Notes under the pieces: generated by a model | What the model was told of the DNA's origin: nothing | Seen by the model: only the letters and a program-made list of their open reading frames with translations | The model's database searches: none | Part shown: positions 1 to 10,746 of the stretch, piece after piece | How the letters are laid out: each line of letters begins with the position of its first letter | How positions within the stretch are numbered: position 1 is the stretch's first letter | From: Sporobolomyces roseus | Taxonomy: Eukaryota; Basidiomycota; Microbotryomycetes; Sporidiobolales; Sporidiobolaceae | Direction of reading: 5' to 3' | Assembly (NCBI GenBank): GCA_016617785.1 | Contig: JADILM010000002.1 | Location: 248,001-312,000, forward strand | DNA: 64,000 bases | Made by a program: the position numbers and the translations under genes

Positions 1-46
1 ACACTTGATGTCATATGAAAAGTCGCAAGTTCTGTTTTTGGCTTAC

Positions 47-666
47 CTGTTTGGTTGATCCCTGACGAAATACATCTTTGCCCTTCTCGCAGCAGGTAAC
101 GCAGGTTTCCTCCTCTGTAACTCGACCCCATCTTTACCCAACACTGCTGGACCACTCGTTTCGGCCCTTTGAACCACCCTGATATCCTTGATCAACGGAC
201 TGAACACCTTGAAACTCATCTCTACTCCAGTCCTCCCTACCAAGTTCCTCAACCTGATTGAAGTATCCCTTCCTTGATGCCTCCTCCTCGAAGCGATTAA
301 AACTCCAGAGAAAACGGTAGTTGCAGGGGTAGGGTTCTCGGTGGTAGGGGGAGTAGAGTAAGAAGTGACTGTGAGGACTGATCCTGGTAGTAGGCGGAGT
401 TTAGATCGACGAGAGAAGAGGTCGAGGTAAGTTTGTGAATTTGAATGTTGGGAAGTCAAGTGAGCGTTCAAAGTACGAAGGAGGGAATCGGTAGGTTTCA
501 ATGGAGGTGCTGGGGAAGGTGGGAGTACTCTTGCGGTCGAGGAGAAAGGGTAAGGCTCGACTGAAGGAGTGGAAGAGAGAGGTCGGAGGGAAGTTGAAAG
601 GAATCGGGAAGAGGACGCGGTTGCTTGTAGGGATAACCTTTGTAGTTGTCTGCCTAGTTTGTCCAT
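47..666 (-). CDS. IMG1: Mitochondrial large-subunit ribosomal protein bL19m, 5' exon (gene runs off the left edge)
   Basis: Structural protein of the mitochondrial large ribosomal subunit. The exon starts at ATG 666-664 and ends with a GTAAGC donor at 46, after 206 codons plus two bases. The remaining exon or exons lie outside the window. The first ~50 residues are Ser/Arg/Leu-rich with almost no acidic residues, as in a matrix-targeting presequence. The bL19 core follows: a GSVLTVTSYS strand, FSGVLIASRRRHQGRDTS, and FKVFSPLIKDIRVVQR, ending in RRAKMYFVRD. The gene is divergent from the helicase-like gene starting at 968. Family assignment is firm. The 3' end cannot be given. Confidence 0.85.
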
Positions 667-967
667 CTTTCTAGGGTAAATCGAAGTGAATGGAGATAGA
701 GAGAAGATGAGTTCCGCTGTTCGATTTTACGTTCTCCTTTCTGAGGTCTACTTCTCACTCCTCACCTCACATTCGAGGTAGTGACACGCTTACAAAGTCT
801 ATACACTACCCAGTGAGTTCCCTCAAGCCTAGTCTATTCAAGTTTACACGCTCATCACCTTGCTTCACTAGTTCGTGTTCCTTTCAGATTTCCGTTGGCC
901 TCTCCTTTCCCTTCACATGATCCATTCTCCTTCGTTAGACCACTAGACATCGAGATCAATACGAACA
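667..967. promoter_or_regulatory. Divergent intergenic region between the bL19m gene and the eIF4A-like gene
   Basis: This 301-bp gap separates two start codons pointing away from each other, so it must hold both promoters. I see pyrimidine-rich stretches toward the right-hand gene but no convincing TATA box or repeated motif. Confidence 0.4.
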
Positions 968-3900
968 ATGTCACAACAGCAAAACTTCTCTCGCGCTCCC
1001 GGTAGTCAGTTTCAACCCACTCCTCCTAGAAGCGGACTCTCCTCTCCCTCTAGCTTCTTCCCTTCCTCTCTCGACCCTTTCTCAAACGCAGCAAACGAAT
1101 CCGGCAGTTCAAGTCCAGTAGACTTCCGTACCACCTTCTCTGGAGGTGCTCATTCACCGGCATTATCTCCCGGAACCGGTGGATCAGTAGGAGGAGGAGG
1201 ACAAAGCCACAACCCAAGTTTCGGTATCCTAGAGAACGCTAGACCTTATCCCCTCGTCGAAAGGAGATCCTTCAGGGACGCTTCGAGTACGGGGGACGTC
1301 GTAGTTTCAAGGGAAGAGCTCATGGCGAATGGGAATAATTTGGGAAGTGCTGGCGCTGGCGCCATTGGAGAACAGAGGAGACAAGGAAGCGTAGGACCTG
1401 GTTCGATTGGAGAAGCTAGGAGAGCTGTCACTCCGAGTCAGAGTCAGGAGGAAGCTGCGTTGAATCTACCTCCGGGAATTCTCGATTCTCTCGCAGCATC
1501 AACAAACGATTCAGAAGGAGGAGGAGGCGGTGGAGGAGGACGACAAGTCAAGAGTCGACCTTCATCATTCATTCTCGATGTATTGCCTCAATCGCGAGAA
1601 CGAGGATTCGCTGGAGGAGCAGGATCTATCACTCCTTCTCTCTCGCTCGACAGCGTTTCGCAACCTCCCTCTACCTCTTCGACTTCCGACGTTCCCTTCC
1701 TCCACTCACCCAACAATCTCGCTCCAGTCCCTCATCACGCTTCGGCTTTCTTCCAGAACCCCAACTCTGCTTCCTCGACCACTTCGCTCGTTTCGAACGG
1801 AGGAGGAGGGCTCAACGTTTACTCGAATTCTCGTTCTTCGTCTCCCGGACCTCTCGGCCTCACGAACGCAAGTAACGCTTCATCATCCTACGATTCATTG
1901 GCAAACAAAGTAAACAACCTAGAATCGACCGTTTCGGATCTCTCGACTTTACTCGCGACAGAGTTCAGAGGTTTACGAGAAGAAGTTGGACTCCTCCGTT
2001 CATTGGTCTATCAACAACAACAACCTCACCGTCCTTCTTTCGATCATCGACCATCTCATGATCGAGAGACCGACTCTCCTCTCCTCACTCTCCGTTCTCC
2101 ATCCCCTCATCACTCCTCTGCATTCCCTCAACCAATCCCTCTCTCTCGCGGTCCATCTTACCACGGAGGTTCAAACCACTCCAACTCGACTCTCCTCGCA
2201 TCGACTTCCCCTAATCCTCCTCCGTTATCGCCTCATTCAGCTCCTGTGAATTTCTTCCAACCTCCTCCCGCAACTGCTCAAGAGCGTTTCCGTAACAATT
2301 CGATCGACGAGAAGAAGGACGAACAAATCAAACTTTTGACTCAACAAGTCAATTCCTTGACTTCGACCGTTTCGAACTTGTTATCTTCGAATTCGAACGG
2401 ATTACATGGAGGAGGAGGAGGATCGGGAGGAGGTCCAATGTCAGTGGGAATGACTTCGAGACAAATGTCGTTACCGGTTTCAGGATCGGCCGGTTCGAAC
2501 GAGGTCGTTTCCGGTTGGAAGAGAGATCTGTTGAATGGGAATGGAAATGGATTGGGAGTGAGTACTCCCGGTGGAGGTCTGCTGGGAGGGAAGAGAAGTA
2601 TCAGTCAAGGAGGTGCGGGAGGATTAGGAAGAAGCGCGAGTTTGAGAAGTGCTAGTTCGAGTCAATTACCTGGTGGTTCCTCTTCAATCGGTGGTCTCAG
2701 AATGGAGCAAGGTGTACGTTCGGACTTTCACTTCATTCTCGTCACGGCGTCCGACTGAATGCATGGTTTTGGACGTACAGTCGTTTGATACGATTTCGAG
2801 TGCTTCTGCATGGGAAGGAGGTATCTCTTCACCTATGTTGGGAGCGGGTCCTCCTAGTGCCGTCAACAGTCCCATGTTAGGCAGTGGAGGTCAACCAGGA
2901 TCGACTGCGAATCCTCCGGGTTCTCTCGGGAGCAAATGGGAATTGCTCGGAATCGGAAACGACTTGTTCAGAGCTATCGCTAAATACGGGTGAGCAGCAA
3001 CTCTGTTTCTCTCTAGCTTACTAAACTAACTCAACAAAACGCTACTTGTAGACTCGGACCACCTACGAAGATTCAAAGCAAATCGATTCCCTGCGTCGTT
3101 CGAGGTCAAGATGTCGTCGCTCAAGCTCCAGCGATTCAAGAACGCATCCAATCTTACGTGATCCCGACTTTGCAACTCATCTTCACTCAAGCCTCGCTCT
3201 CCGCTCAACAAGCTTCTTACGAATCTCAACCTCCTCAACCTCGCGGCATTCAAGCAATCGTCATTACAGCCACAGTCGATCAATCTGCTCAAGCTCAACG
3301 ACTCGCTGTTGGACTAGGAGGATCACTTGGGATTCGAACGAGTCTATGTACGGGAGGTGGAGACGTTCAAAACGAACTTCAGACTCTTCTGAAAGCTCCT
3401 CCTCACATCCTCGTCGGAACTCCTCAGAAACTTCTCGACCTCTTCGCGACCCGTGCACTACCTACCAACGACGTACGACTTCTGGTCATCGACGAATGTG
3501 ATCAATTGATCGCTCGAAACTTATCGGAATTCGTTTTGCAACTTTCGAAACTCCTTCCTCCTCCTACTTCGACTTCGATCAGCGGCGGAGGAGGATCTCC
3601 TACTGCCACTCGTTCCCCTCTACCAGGAGCATTCGATTCACCAGCTTTCAGCGCTCCGATGGCTAGATTCGGTTCGAGCGCTTCTCTCTCGACCGCATCT
3701 CAACAAGGAGGAGGAGCGAGTCAAGCTGTCGAACGTCAAGTCGCAATCTTCAGTTGTACGGTTCCTCAAGATGTACTCAACTTTGCTTCGACGTTGCAGT
3801 TGAAGGAGCCGGTCAGAGTGTTGGTCAGGAGGGATAATGGAGGAGATGGTTCAAGTCCGAGCATGAGGAGTTTAAAACAGTATTACCTGTACGTCGATCT

Positions 3901-4725
3901 TCAATCCTCAGTGAACTCTGCCGAGCTATCTCACTGACGTTGATAAGTGGCTGTACTAGATATCTCGCTGTAGGAGGAACTTCGAAGGTCAGTAAAGTGA
4001 TCGGAGCTGGTCGTCTCGAAGCTACGAACGCTCGGGAATGGAAACTTGAAGCACTCGCCGACTTGTGCGAGGATCACACGTTCGATCACGCTGTATGTTC
4101 GAGTTCTCGGTTTACCCGCGTAGCGATCGCTGATAAAGCGAGAACGTTGCATAGGTCATTTTCGCCTCTTCGCTTGAAAACGTCGAAGCTATCCAATACA
4201 AGCTCGGTAGTCGAGCTATCGAAGCTCATGCACTCGTACGTCCCAATCTTATCTCCCTCCTCGTCTCTCGAACTGAGTGATCTCGCCAAAACACAGCACC
4301 AAGATCTTTCGTCCTCTGCTCGTTCGCAAGTGATCGCGAAATTCCGTTCCTCTGCTTCTTCACGGCCTGGAGTGTCTCCGAAGCGGGTCTTGGTCATCTA
4401 CGACGCACTGTCACGAAACCTTTCCGACGTCGGTCAAGCTGGTTTGGTCATCAACTTTGATCTTCCCCGTCAAGTCGAGGATTACATTCATCGGTATGTT
4501 GTGCCTCTCTCACCCATCCCAGATCTAGAGCTGATCGACCGAGGTAACCGTAGAATCTCGTGCGCTTCGACTAGCACTTCGAATTTAAACAACAAGAATT
4601 CATCGATGATTCTCAACATCGTCACTCCTAACGATGTCGACATGTTGAGGGGTATCGAGAGCTTCTATCGATGCAAGATCATGGAACTACCTCCTAACTT
4701 TGCTACTTCCAACAACACCAACTAA
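968..4725 (+). CDS. Degenerate eIF4A-like DEAD-box protein with a ~650-residue disordered N-terminal extension (likely pseudo-helicase)
   Basis: Exons 968-2713, 2781-2989, 3052-3888, 3960-4092, 4155-4235, 4297-4493 and 4554-4725 join in frame to 1124 residues. Residues 1-640 are low complexity (Ser, Gly, Pro, Gln) with two predicted coiled coils near 308-351 and 447-473. The remainder follows the eIF4A fold in order. The Q motif is intact (PTKIQ near 656-660), but motif I reads AQAPAIQE, so the GKT P-loop is lost. Motif II is DECD (799-802). Motif III is SCT instead of SAT, after a ~60-residue Gly/Ser insertion. Motif VI keeps HR but has lost the GRxGR arginines. The C-terminus (RGIESFYRCKIMELPPN) matches eIF4A. 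Family membership is clear. Loss of ATPase and helicase activity is inferred from the missing residues. A regulatory or scaffold role in translation or mRNP biology is speculation. Confidence 0.75.
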
Positions 4726-5450
4726 AAATCCCTAGTCCTCGCCTCAACCCTTTTCTCCGTCTCTCTAGCTCTCTCCTCGGAACCCAATTCACCCTGTCTC
4801 AAATAGTACCATTCCTTCTCCTCCTCAGCTTGTCTCGCAAATCCTTTCTCCGCAAAACTCCTCTTGTTCACCTCAAACTCAGCTTCACCTCGCAACAAAC
4901 CCTTTATACCTTTTTCTCCCCTCTCAAATCTCGCTCTACGATTTCGTTTTCGCGCACCGTATATTCCCCATCTTCCATTCCTCTTACTTGTTACCCTTCC
5001 CACACCAAAAAAGCTGTAGCGTCCTCCTCTCTTTCCTCTCTCTCTTGTTTTCGCACTCGCAACAAAGTTGTTCCCCTCTCGTACTAGCTTTCCCCTTTCA
5101 CGTTTCCCTTATGCCTCTCCCCTGCTTCTTGTCTTGTCTTGTCTTGTCTTGTCTTCCTCTTTGAACGATTGAATCGAACTTCTCTCTGGACCTTACTACC
5201 TCCCTCGCAATCGCAAAACAGAATTCCCTATCCTTCCTCTTTCCTCGTTTCTCCGTACTCGGAGAGATCACTGGATCACTGAGAGAGGAGGATAAGCGGT
5301 GATTAAATAGGGATTCATTACTCTTTGATGCTTGGTCTAGTGTTTACATTTTCCCCATACTTTCCCCTTCTCCCTCCTCTCCGTTCCTCTTTCAAACATC
5401 CTCGTTGTTCCAAATGATATCCCTCCATCTTCTCCTCTCTCTCTCTCTCT
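4726..5450. other. Convergent 3' intergenic region
   Basis: The region lies between the 3' ends of the helicase-like gene (+) and SND2 (-). It is strongly pyrimidine-biased on the + strand and contains the GTCTT microsatellite listed separately. Short ORFs here have skewed low-complexity translations and no recognisable domain. I see no gene. Confidence 0.6.
5131..5155. repeat. (GTCTT)5 microsatellite
   Basis: Five exact tandem copies of the pentamer GTCTT, in the convergent 3' intergenic region. No function is implied. It could be polymorphic in length. Confidence 0.9.
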
Positions 5451-6346
5451 TTACCATTTCCTTTGACTCTGACCCGTCTTCTGCATAGCTCTCGGATCCC
5501 CCCTCTCGGCTCTCTTCCTCAATTTCTCTTGCCTCTTACTCAAAATCTCGTTCGTAACTCCTTCCTGAACCTCGGCTGCCGTTCCAGGAGTTCCAGTTTG
5601 TTCTCCTACAATCACGTTGCCCATCGTTCTTCGAGGATTCGAGGGTTGAGATCCTTGAGATTGGGTGAGTTGGTTGAGACGTGCAGAGAGAGAGGGGGAA
5701 ATGTAAGGGAGGACAAAGAGGGCTAGTTTGTATAATGCGAATCCGGGGATCTAGACGAAAGAGGAGATAATATTCAGTGCGCGGAATCGGAGTGAGAAGG
5801 GGGAAAGGGGGAACGACGAACGATCCAGAGTGAATACCAGAATTTGGCGGAAATTAAAGCGGTCGTGAGGTGAGTGAACCAAGTCACGTAGATTATATCA
5901 AACATGTACCTAGTCATCTCTGCATCAGCAGCACACCTTCACTTCATTCGAAAGGGAGAAGGACGTACTGGATTAAACCTTTGCCAGCTAGAGATTGACC
6001 ACGTTGAGACATGCCTTCGAGTTGTTGCCATAATGATAATTCGCTAGTGACGGTCACGGTATACATGAAGATCCTGAATTTGGTTCGACCTGATGAGAAG
6101 ATTGCGAGATGTAATAAATAAATGATCTGCGAGTCCCTCATCGAAGCTACGTTAGCACCGCTGGAAGTGAAGCGTAGACGACAAGGAGGATACTCACGGT
6201 GGTAGCAGCGAATCCTAGTCGGAGGATGGTGAGTTGTTGGGCATTCTCAGCCGAGATTCGTTTTGAATTCGCTCCTGCCTGTGAACAAGAGAACGCCAGA
6301 CTCAGCTCAGGCCCAGCCAGTATGTATGTCCGCTCTCGCTCACCAT
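5451..6346 (-). CDS. SND2: SRP-independent ER targeting protein SND2 (TMEM208 family)
   Basis: Exons (minus) 6346-6344, 6278-6198, 6126-5969, 5909-5822 and 5750-5451 give 209 residues. Exon 1 is the start codon alone, followed at once by a GTGAGC donor. TMEM208/Snd2 signatures appear in order: an N-terminal KRISAENAQQ helix, two hydrophobic segments, a loop ending in YMFDIIYVTWF, the hydrophobic IPGFALYKLALF, and the C-terminal basic motif LSKRQEKLRKRAERGDPRA. The family helps deliver tail-proximal or SRP-independent membrane proteins to the ER translocon. One donor is GTTCGT (5821). It is convergent with the upstream helicase-like gene and tandem with TRS20. Confidence 0.85.
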
Positions 6347-6666
6347 GATAGGTGATTAGGTGGAAGTGATGTGGAGGAAGCAAGAAGAGATGTCGCGTGG
6401 TACGGTGGAATTTTCGAATTTCAGAGATGAGACTTTTCTGAACAACATCGCAATCTCAGAAAACCGCTGACAGGATCGACAATGTGGAGTTGAAAAGAAG
6501 GAAGTCGGGCGAACGAGAAAAATCAGAGGAATCAAAGGCAGATCATGCGAAAAAATCTGGATTCGTTTACAACAGAGACTGATTGAGAGAAAGGCTTAGC
6601 AGCGATATAGATACAACATTGGATGATGGCCGATGTCGAGAGAGAAGGAGTGCGAAGGAGGATTTT

Positions 6667-7485
6667 CTATAGATGTTTCTTCGCACTCGCTTGAATCCGT
6701 TTATCGAACACGGTACTTCGTATCGGTGCGTTCAATTCATGAAATGGGTTCAAAAGTGTCTGTACACCGACATATCCTGATGAGATCAGTTCGGGCTCGC
6801 AGCGAGTGCAGAGGACAGTCGGCGTACCTTTACGTAATTCTCCCAAGTTTCTTGAAAGAATAATCGTATCCCTTCATCGTTCTTCAGCTCGTGTAACAGG
6901 ATAATCTTGACGCCTTCAAATGGAGTCGATAAGGAGTCAACGGAGGTGTGAGGAGGGAGAGGGAGGGAAGGAACGAACCTCCTGGAGTTAACCAAACTGA
7001 TACTGTCCATTCATGAAACTTGTCTATCGACTTCAAGTACCTGTAGGCAACCTTACCCCCATTCAGTCGACCGCGACAGACAGCGTCTGAATGGAAGAGT
7101 CACTGCTTACATCGCACCATTCGTCCATTGTACGTCGTCGACAACGTCCAAACTTGCATGAGCAACCAATTGCATGACATGTTTCCCGTTGACTCCAGTC
7201 TTGTGTCCGTATCCAACTTTGCTCGCCTGAGCTGTCGAAGGAGAGTTGGTCCCATTGAAGATTGAAAATGAAGTGGGGTTTTGAGAAGAGGAAGAAGGAG
7301 GGGAAACGGGAGAGGGGGAAGTGATCGATATTGTGGTGGATGAAGAGGCTTTCGACGAGGTTAGGTAGGATTCATACAGTGGATTGTCGAGGGTACCGAC
7401 GAGGACTGAACGAGGCAAGAGAAGAGAGAAATGAGTATCGATTGGGACGAGGCGAGGACAAGGACTGACCCAGGTAGTAGCTCAT
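6667..7485 (-). CDS. TRS20: TRAPP complex subunit Trs20 (sedlin, TRAPPC2) with a serine-rich insertion
   Basis: Exons (minus) 7485-7470, 7405-7111, 7040-6979, 6913-6828 and 6759-6667 give 183 residues. Sedlin landmarks are present in order: MSYYLVLVGTLDNPLYE, HVMQLVAHASLDVVDD, MYLKSIDKFHEWTVSVW, VKIILLHELKNDEGIRLFF, NPFHELNAPIRSTVFDKR, and a C-terminal KKHL. Trs20 is a small longin-fold subunit of TRAPP tethering and GEF complexes in ER-Golgi traffic and autophagy. Most orthologues are about 140 residues. The excess is a Ser/Pro/Thr-rich insertion at about 25-80, between the first beta-hairpin and helix 1. It lies inside exon 2 with no usable splice sites flanking it. Donors are GTCAGT, GTAAGC, GTTCGT and GTACGC. 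Confidence 0.88.
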
Positions 7486-7727
7486 CTGTAGTGAATCAAG
7501 CCTGTTCTGAGCAGTATCAAGTAGTTGGAGTGAGAGATTGAAGCAGAAGAGCGAGTTTATTGTTTGACATCTCTCTTGTCTTCTCCCACTTCACTTCACC
7601 ACTAAAGCCGTTCCTTACACGCTTCAGAACTATCGCAAGACCTCCCAGTATACCCCTATATCTCTAGTGGTAGTCAAAACGCGTCCCCTCTCTTTCCCTC
7701 TCTCTCTCGCGACCTTCAAAAGGTTGA

Positions 7728-10092
7728 ATGTCGACTTCCTCATCCGATTCAGACCTAGCCGCCACTTCCTTCTTCTCGAGACCACAAGAACTCGCCCAAC
7801 AATCTATCAGGAGAGAATCAAAAAAGTTGGACAAACAGAAACGCAAGAATAGTCAATGGGTTCAACAGAATGAATTGGACAGTGATCAACACGGTGGAGG
7901 AGCGAGTGGGAGTTCGAGTGATATCATGATTGTACAGGATGAGGAAGAGAAAGAAAACAAGAAGAAGAGACCCGCGAAAGAGAAGGAAAAGAAGAAATCG
8001 ACGACCTCGACTACGGCAGCGAAGAAGAAAAAGAAGGATTCCTCCACCTCCACCTCTACCTCTACCAAGAAGAAGACCTCCAATAAGTCCACTTCGAAAG
8101 GTTCCCACGTTCTCTCCTCCTCCGATTCAGAACTCGAACCTTTACCCTTCGCCGCACCTCTCACGACCGCAACTCAACGCGAGAAAGATGGAGATGAATT
8201 ACGAGAACTAGCACGAAAGAAAGGTGGATGGCAAGGATCTACACCTCCTGATCGAGTCGCCCGTCGTCGACTCGAACAAGAAGAAGAAGAAAGGAGGAAA
8301 CGAGTGACTCCAGAAAGTGACGACGAAACGACGTCGATCAGGAGGAGGATTTCGGCTTCGACCGCTGCTACTTCATTATCCTCGGCCACATCTCACAGTT
8401 CCAAACCACCACCTACTCGACCCGCTTCGAAAGCTTCGACGTCGACAGCGACAACTCGGAAAAGACGTATCGTCCCACCTCCTCCCGCTTCTCGTTCCCC
8501 TTCTCCTCAACTTCAACCCCTCCCACCCGTCTCTTTCTGGGGCGCAGAATCGCACCTCCTCGGTCAGAAACCCAACGCATCGAGTAAAGCGAAAGTAGGC
8601 GAGAAGAGTGAGAAATTGAGGAGTTTGAGCGAGCAGAGGAATAAGATCTTGGATTTGGGAGATGGACATGGAGAGGGAGAGGATGAGATCGTACAGGGGA
8701 GCTCGAGTGATGTGAGTGAGGGAGATGGGAGGGGACGTTATGAGAGTGTCGCGAATAGGGAGAAGAGGAAGAGAGCTGAATCATTAGGTACGCTCGAGTT
8801 GTTGTCTTATCCAGGATCGTCGAAAGGATTGGCAGATAGGACAGTTGCTGACGCTATGTTGAGAGGAGTGTAGCTAAACTACAAGCTAAGCGAGCTGGAA
8901 TCACCAACACCACCGCAAATTCGAACTCGAAACCTAGTCCTTTTCGACCTGTTCCCAACAACTCTACTTCGACCACCACTTCGGATGCGAAAGGGAAATC
9001 TCGAGCGACTGAACAGCAGACGACACAATGTCAAGTTTGTAACGAAACTGTACGTTCATCTTGTTTCCTCTTCTTGCCCAAAAATCTCTTCTCGAAAAGA
9101 AACTGATTGAAAACGGATTCGGCGTATAGATCAACTCTCGAGGACTTGAACGACACCTTGAAACCTGTGCACCTGGTTTAGATGAAGAAGACGATCTGGG
9201 ATTCACTCAAGCCCCTCCTCAACGTCCTCAAGCTCGAGCAGGTCCTTCGAATCAAAACGGGTTCAGAGCTGCCGGGACACCAACCTCTCGCCCTCGAGCT
9301 CAAGCACCACCACAAAAGAGTCTGGAGAATGAGTTGTTCCCGAGTCAGGAAGAGGAGGATGTGGAGATGATGAATGGAGATGGAGATGGGTATGGAGGAG
9401 AAGAGGATGAGGATGATTTACCTATTGGATTACCATCGAAACGGAGCAAAGGGAAGGGGAAGGAAGTGTTGGTGCGAGATTCAGATGAAGAAGAAGGAGG
9501 AGGAGGATTCGATGAGGACGATGAAGAAGGTTATTTCGATTCACAAGATGACGATCTCATGTTCTCCGACTCTCCTCAACCCAACGACGACTCTCACAAC
9601 AACCCAAAATCCCTTCACAAGACAGTCATCACGATCGACGACGACGATGAAGAAGACGATTTAATCATCGAGGAGAACAATCAACAGAACTTTCCGCCTC
9701 GAACTCAAGCGTTACCTGGTCGAGTCAATTCAGCGAGGGCTCCGGGACCTCCTACGAATGGATCTCCGCCTCCGAGAGGGAGTTTGTACCTCTCGGCTAT
9801 GTCAAGAGCTTGGAGGGAAGGATGTAAGCCCTCTCTCTCTGTCTCCCTCTCTCTCTCTGCAATGTGACTGATAGTGTGCGAGAAAACAGATGAGAAACTT
9901 TATTCTCATGCGAGTGGGCACAAGACGCAACAAGCTCAGGAGGAACACGAGAGGGAGTTTGATCCGATGAGACCGCAGAAAATGACTACTGCTAATCCAC
10001 CAGCTGCGAGAGGAGGGGGAAGGGGTGGAGGGAGGGGGAGAGGAGGTAGGAGAGGAGGGTTCAGAGCGAGAGGAAGAGCGAGGAAACGTTAG
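7728..10092 (+). CDS. Uncharacterised nuclear-looking protein with a UBZ4-type zinc finger and a C-terminal RGG tail
   Basis: Exons 7728-8787, 8874-9049, 9130-9823 and 9890-10092 give 710 residues. The first ~350 residues are charged and disordered, with long Lys/Glu runs and several basic clusters that could be nuclear localisation signals. A single CCHC finger follows: C406, C409, H421, C425 (C-x2-C-x11-H-x3-C, core CQVCNETINSRGLERHLETC), assembled across the intron at 9050-9129. This spacing resembles the Rad18-type UBZ4 ubiquitin-binding finger. Next come very acidic stretches, then a short conserved-looking segment (LYSHASGHKTQQAQEEHERE), and an RGG/GRG-rich basic C-terminus. I do not recognise an orthologue. 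A DNA-damage or chromatin role is inference from the finger and composition only. Confidence 0.65.
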
Positions 10093-10331
10093 TATTCGCC
10101 GGAAGAGAATGGGTTTGGAATAAACCGAGATTGTTGTGCCATCCTCCTGGAGAAGCGCGGTGGCAGGGGCTTAAATACAGCGAGCGAGCGCGTAGGAAAT
10201 TGTGGATTCGAGAGGTGGTGTGGCGAGAGCGGGGTGACGAAGCAAGAGGGTCGACGGAAGAGCGGAGGCGAAACTCGAGGTGACGAAAATTCCGGTCGAG
10301 AATTTTACGAAATCTTACGATTGCGGCTGCG

Positions 10332-10746
10332 ATGTCTAGCACAGAAGACTGGATGGCAAGTACGAGACTCGTGCAAGACCGACGTAGGTTGGGAGAGGAG
10401 TTGAGCTCGAGGTTTTGGCCTGACGCCGAGATGAATCCGAGTTCTAGAGCTTCACAGGGGAAATTCACGACAAACCTTGTGAGTCGCTCGTACCGAAAGC
10501 ACTGAGAGATATGAATGTCAACGTGCTGCATAAAATTGAACCGCAAACAGTGGAAAAAGGTCTCTTTCGACTCCGAAAGCTCGATTTCGATTCGACTCCT
10601 TTCCCGTTCAAGTAGCGCTCTAGCAGCTTCCAAGGTAACGAGCTATTTGCAAATTCGCTGAGCCTATCTTGCAGGTATTGAAGATCAGTACTCAGTACTC
10701 AGTAATTGCTTTACACCTTGACTGCTTCGTCAACTCGACTCGATGA
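10332..10746 (+). CDS. Possible small three-exon gene of unknown function (doubtful)
   Basis: Segments 10332-10478, 10551-10634 and 10675-10746 join in frame to 100 residues, with consensus-like GTGAGT and GTAACG donors and CAG acceptors. No domain is recognisable. The second intron would be only 40 nt. The TGA stop overlaps the ATG proposed for the next gene (ATGA), so these exons could instead be leader sequence of that gene. A 190-codon ORF on the other strand (10633-10061) is an alternative but looks less like protein. Confidence 0.25.

Noticed and set aside
10061..10633. A 190-codon minus-strand ORF.
   Set aside because: Its composition is not natural-looking, it has no domain, and it overlaps spliced + strand exons and the 3' end of the UBZ4 gene.
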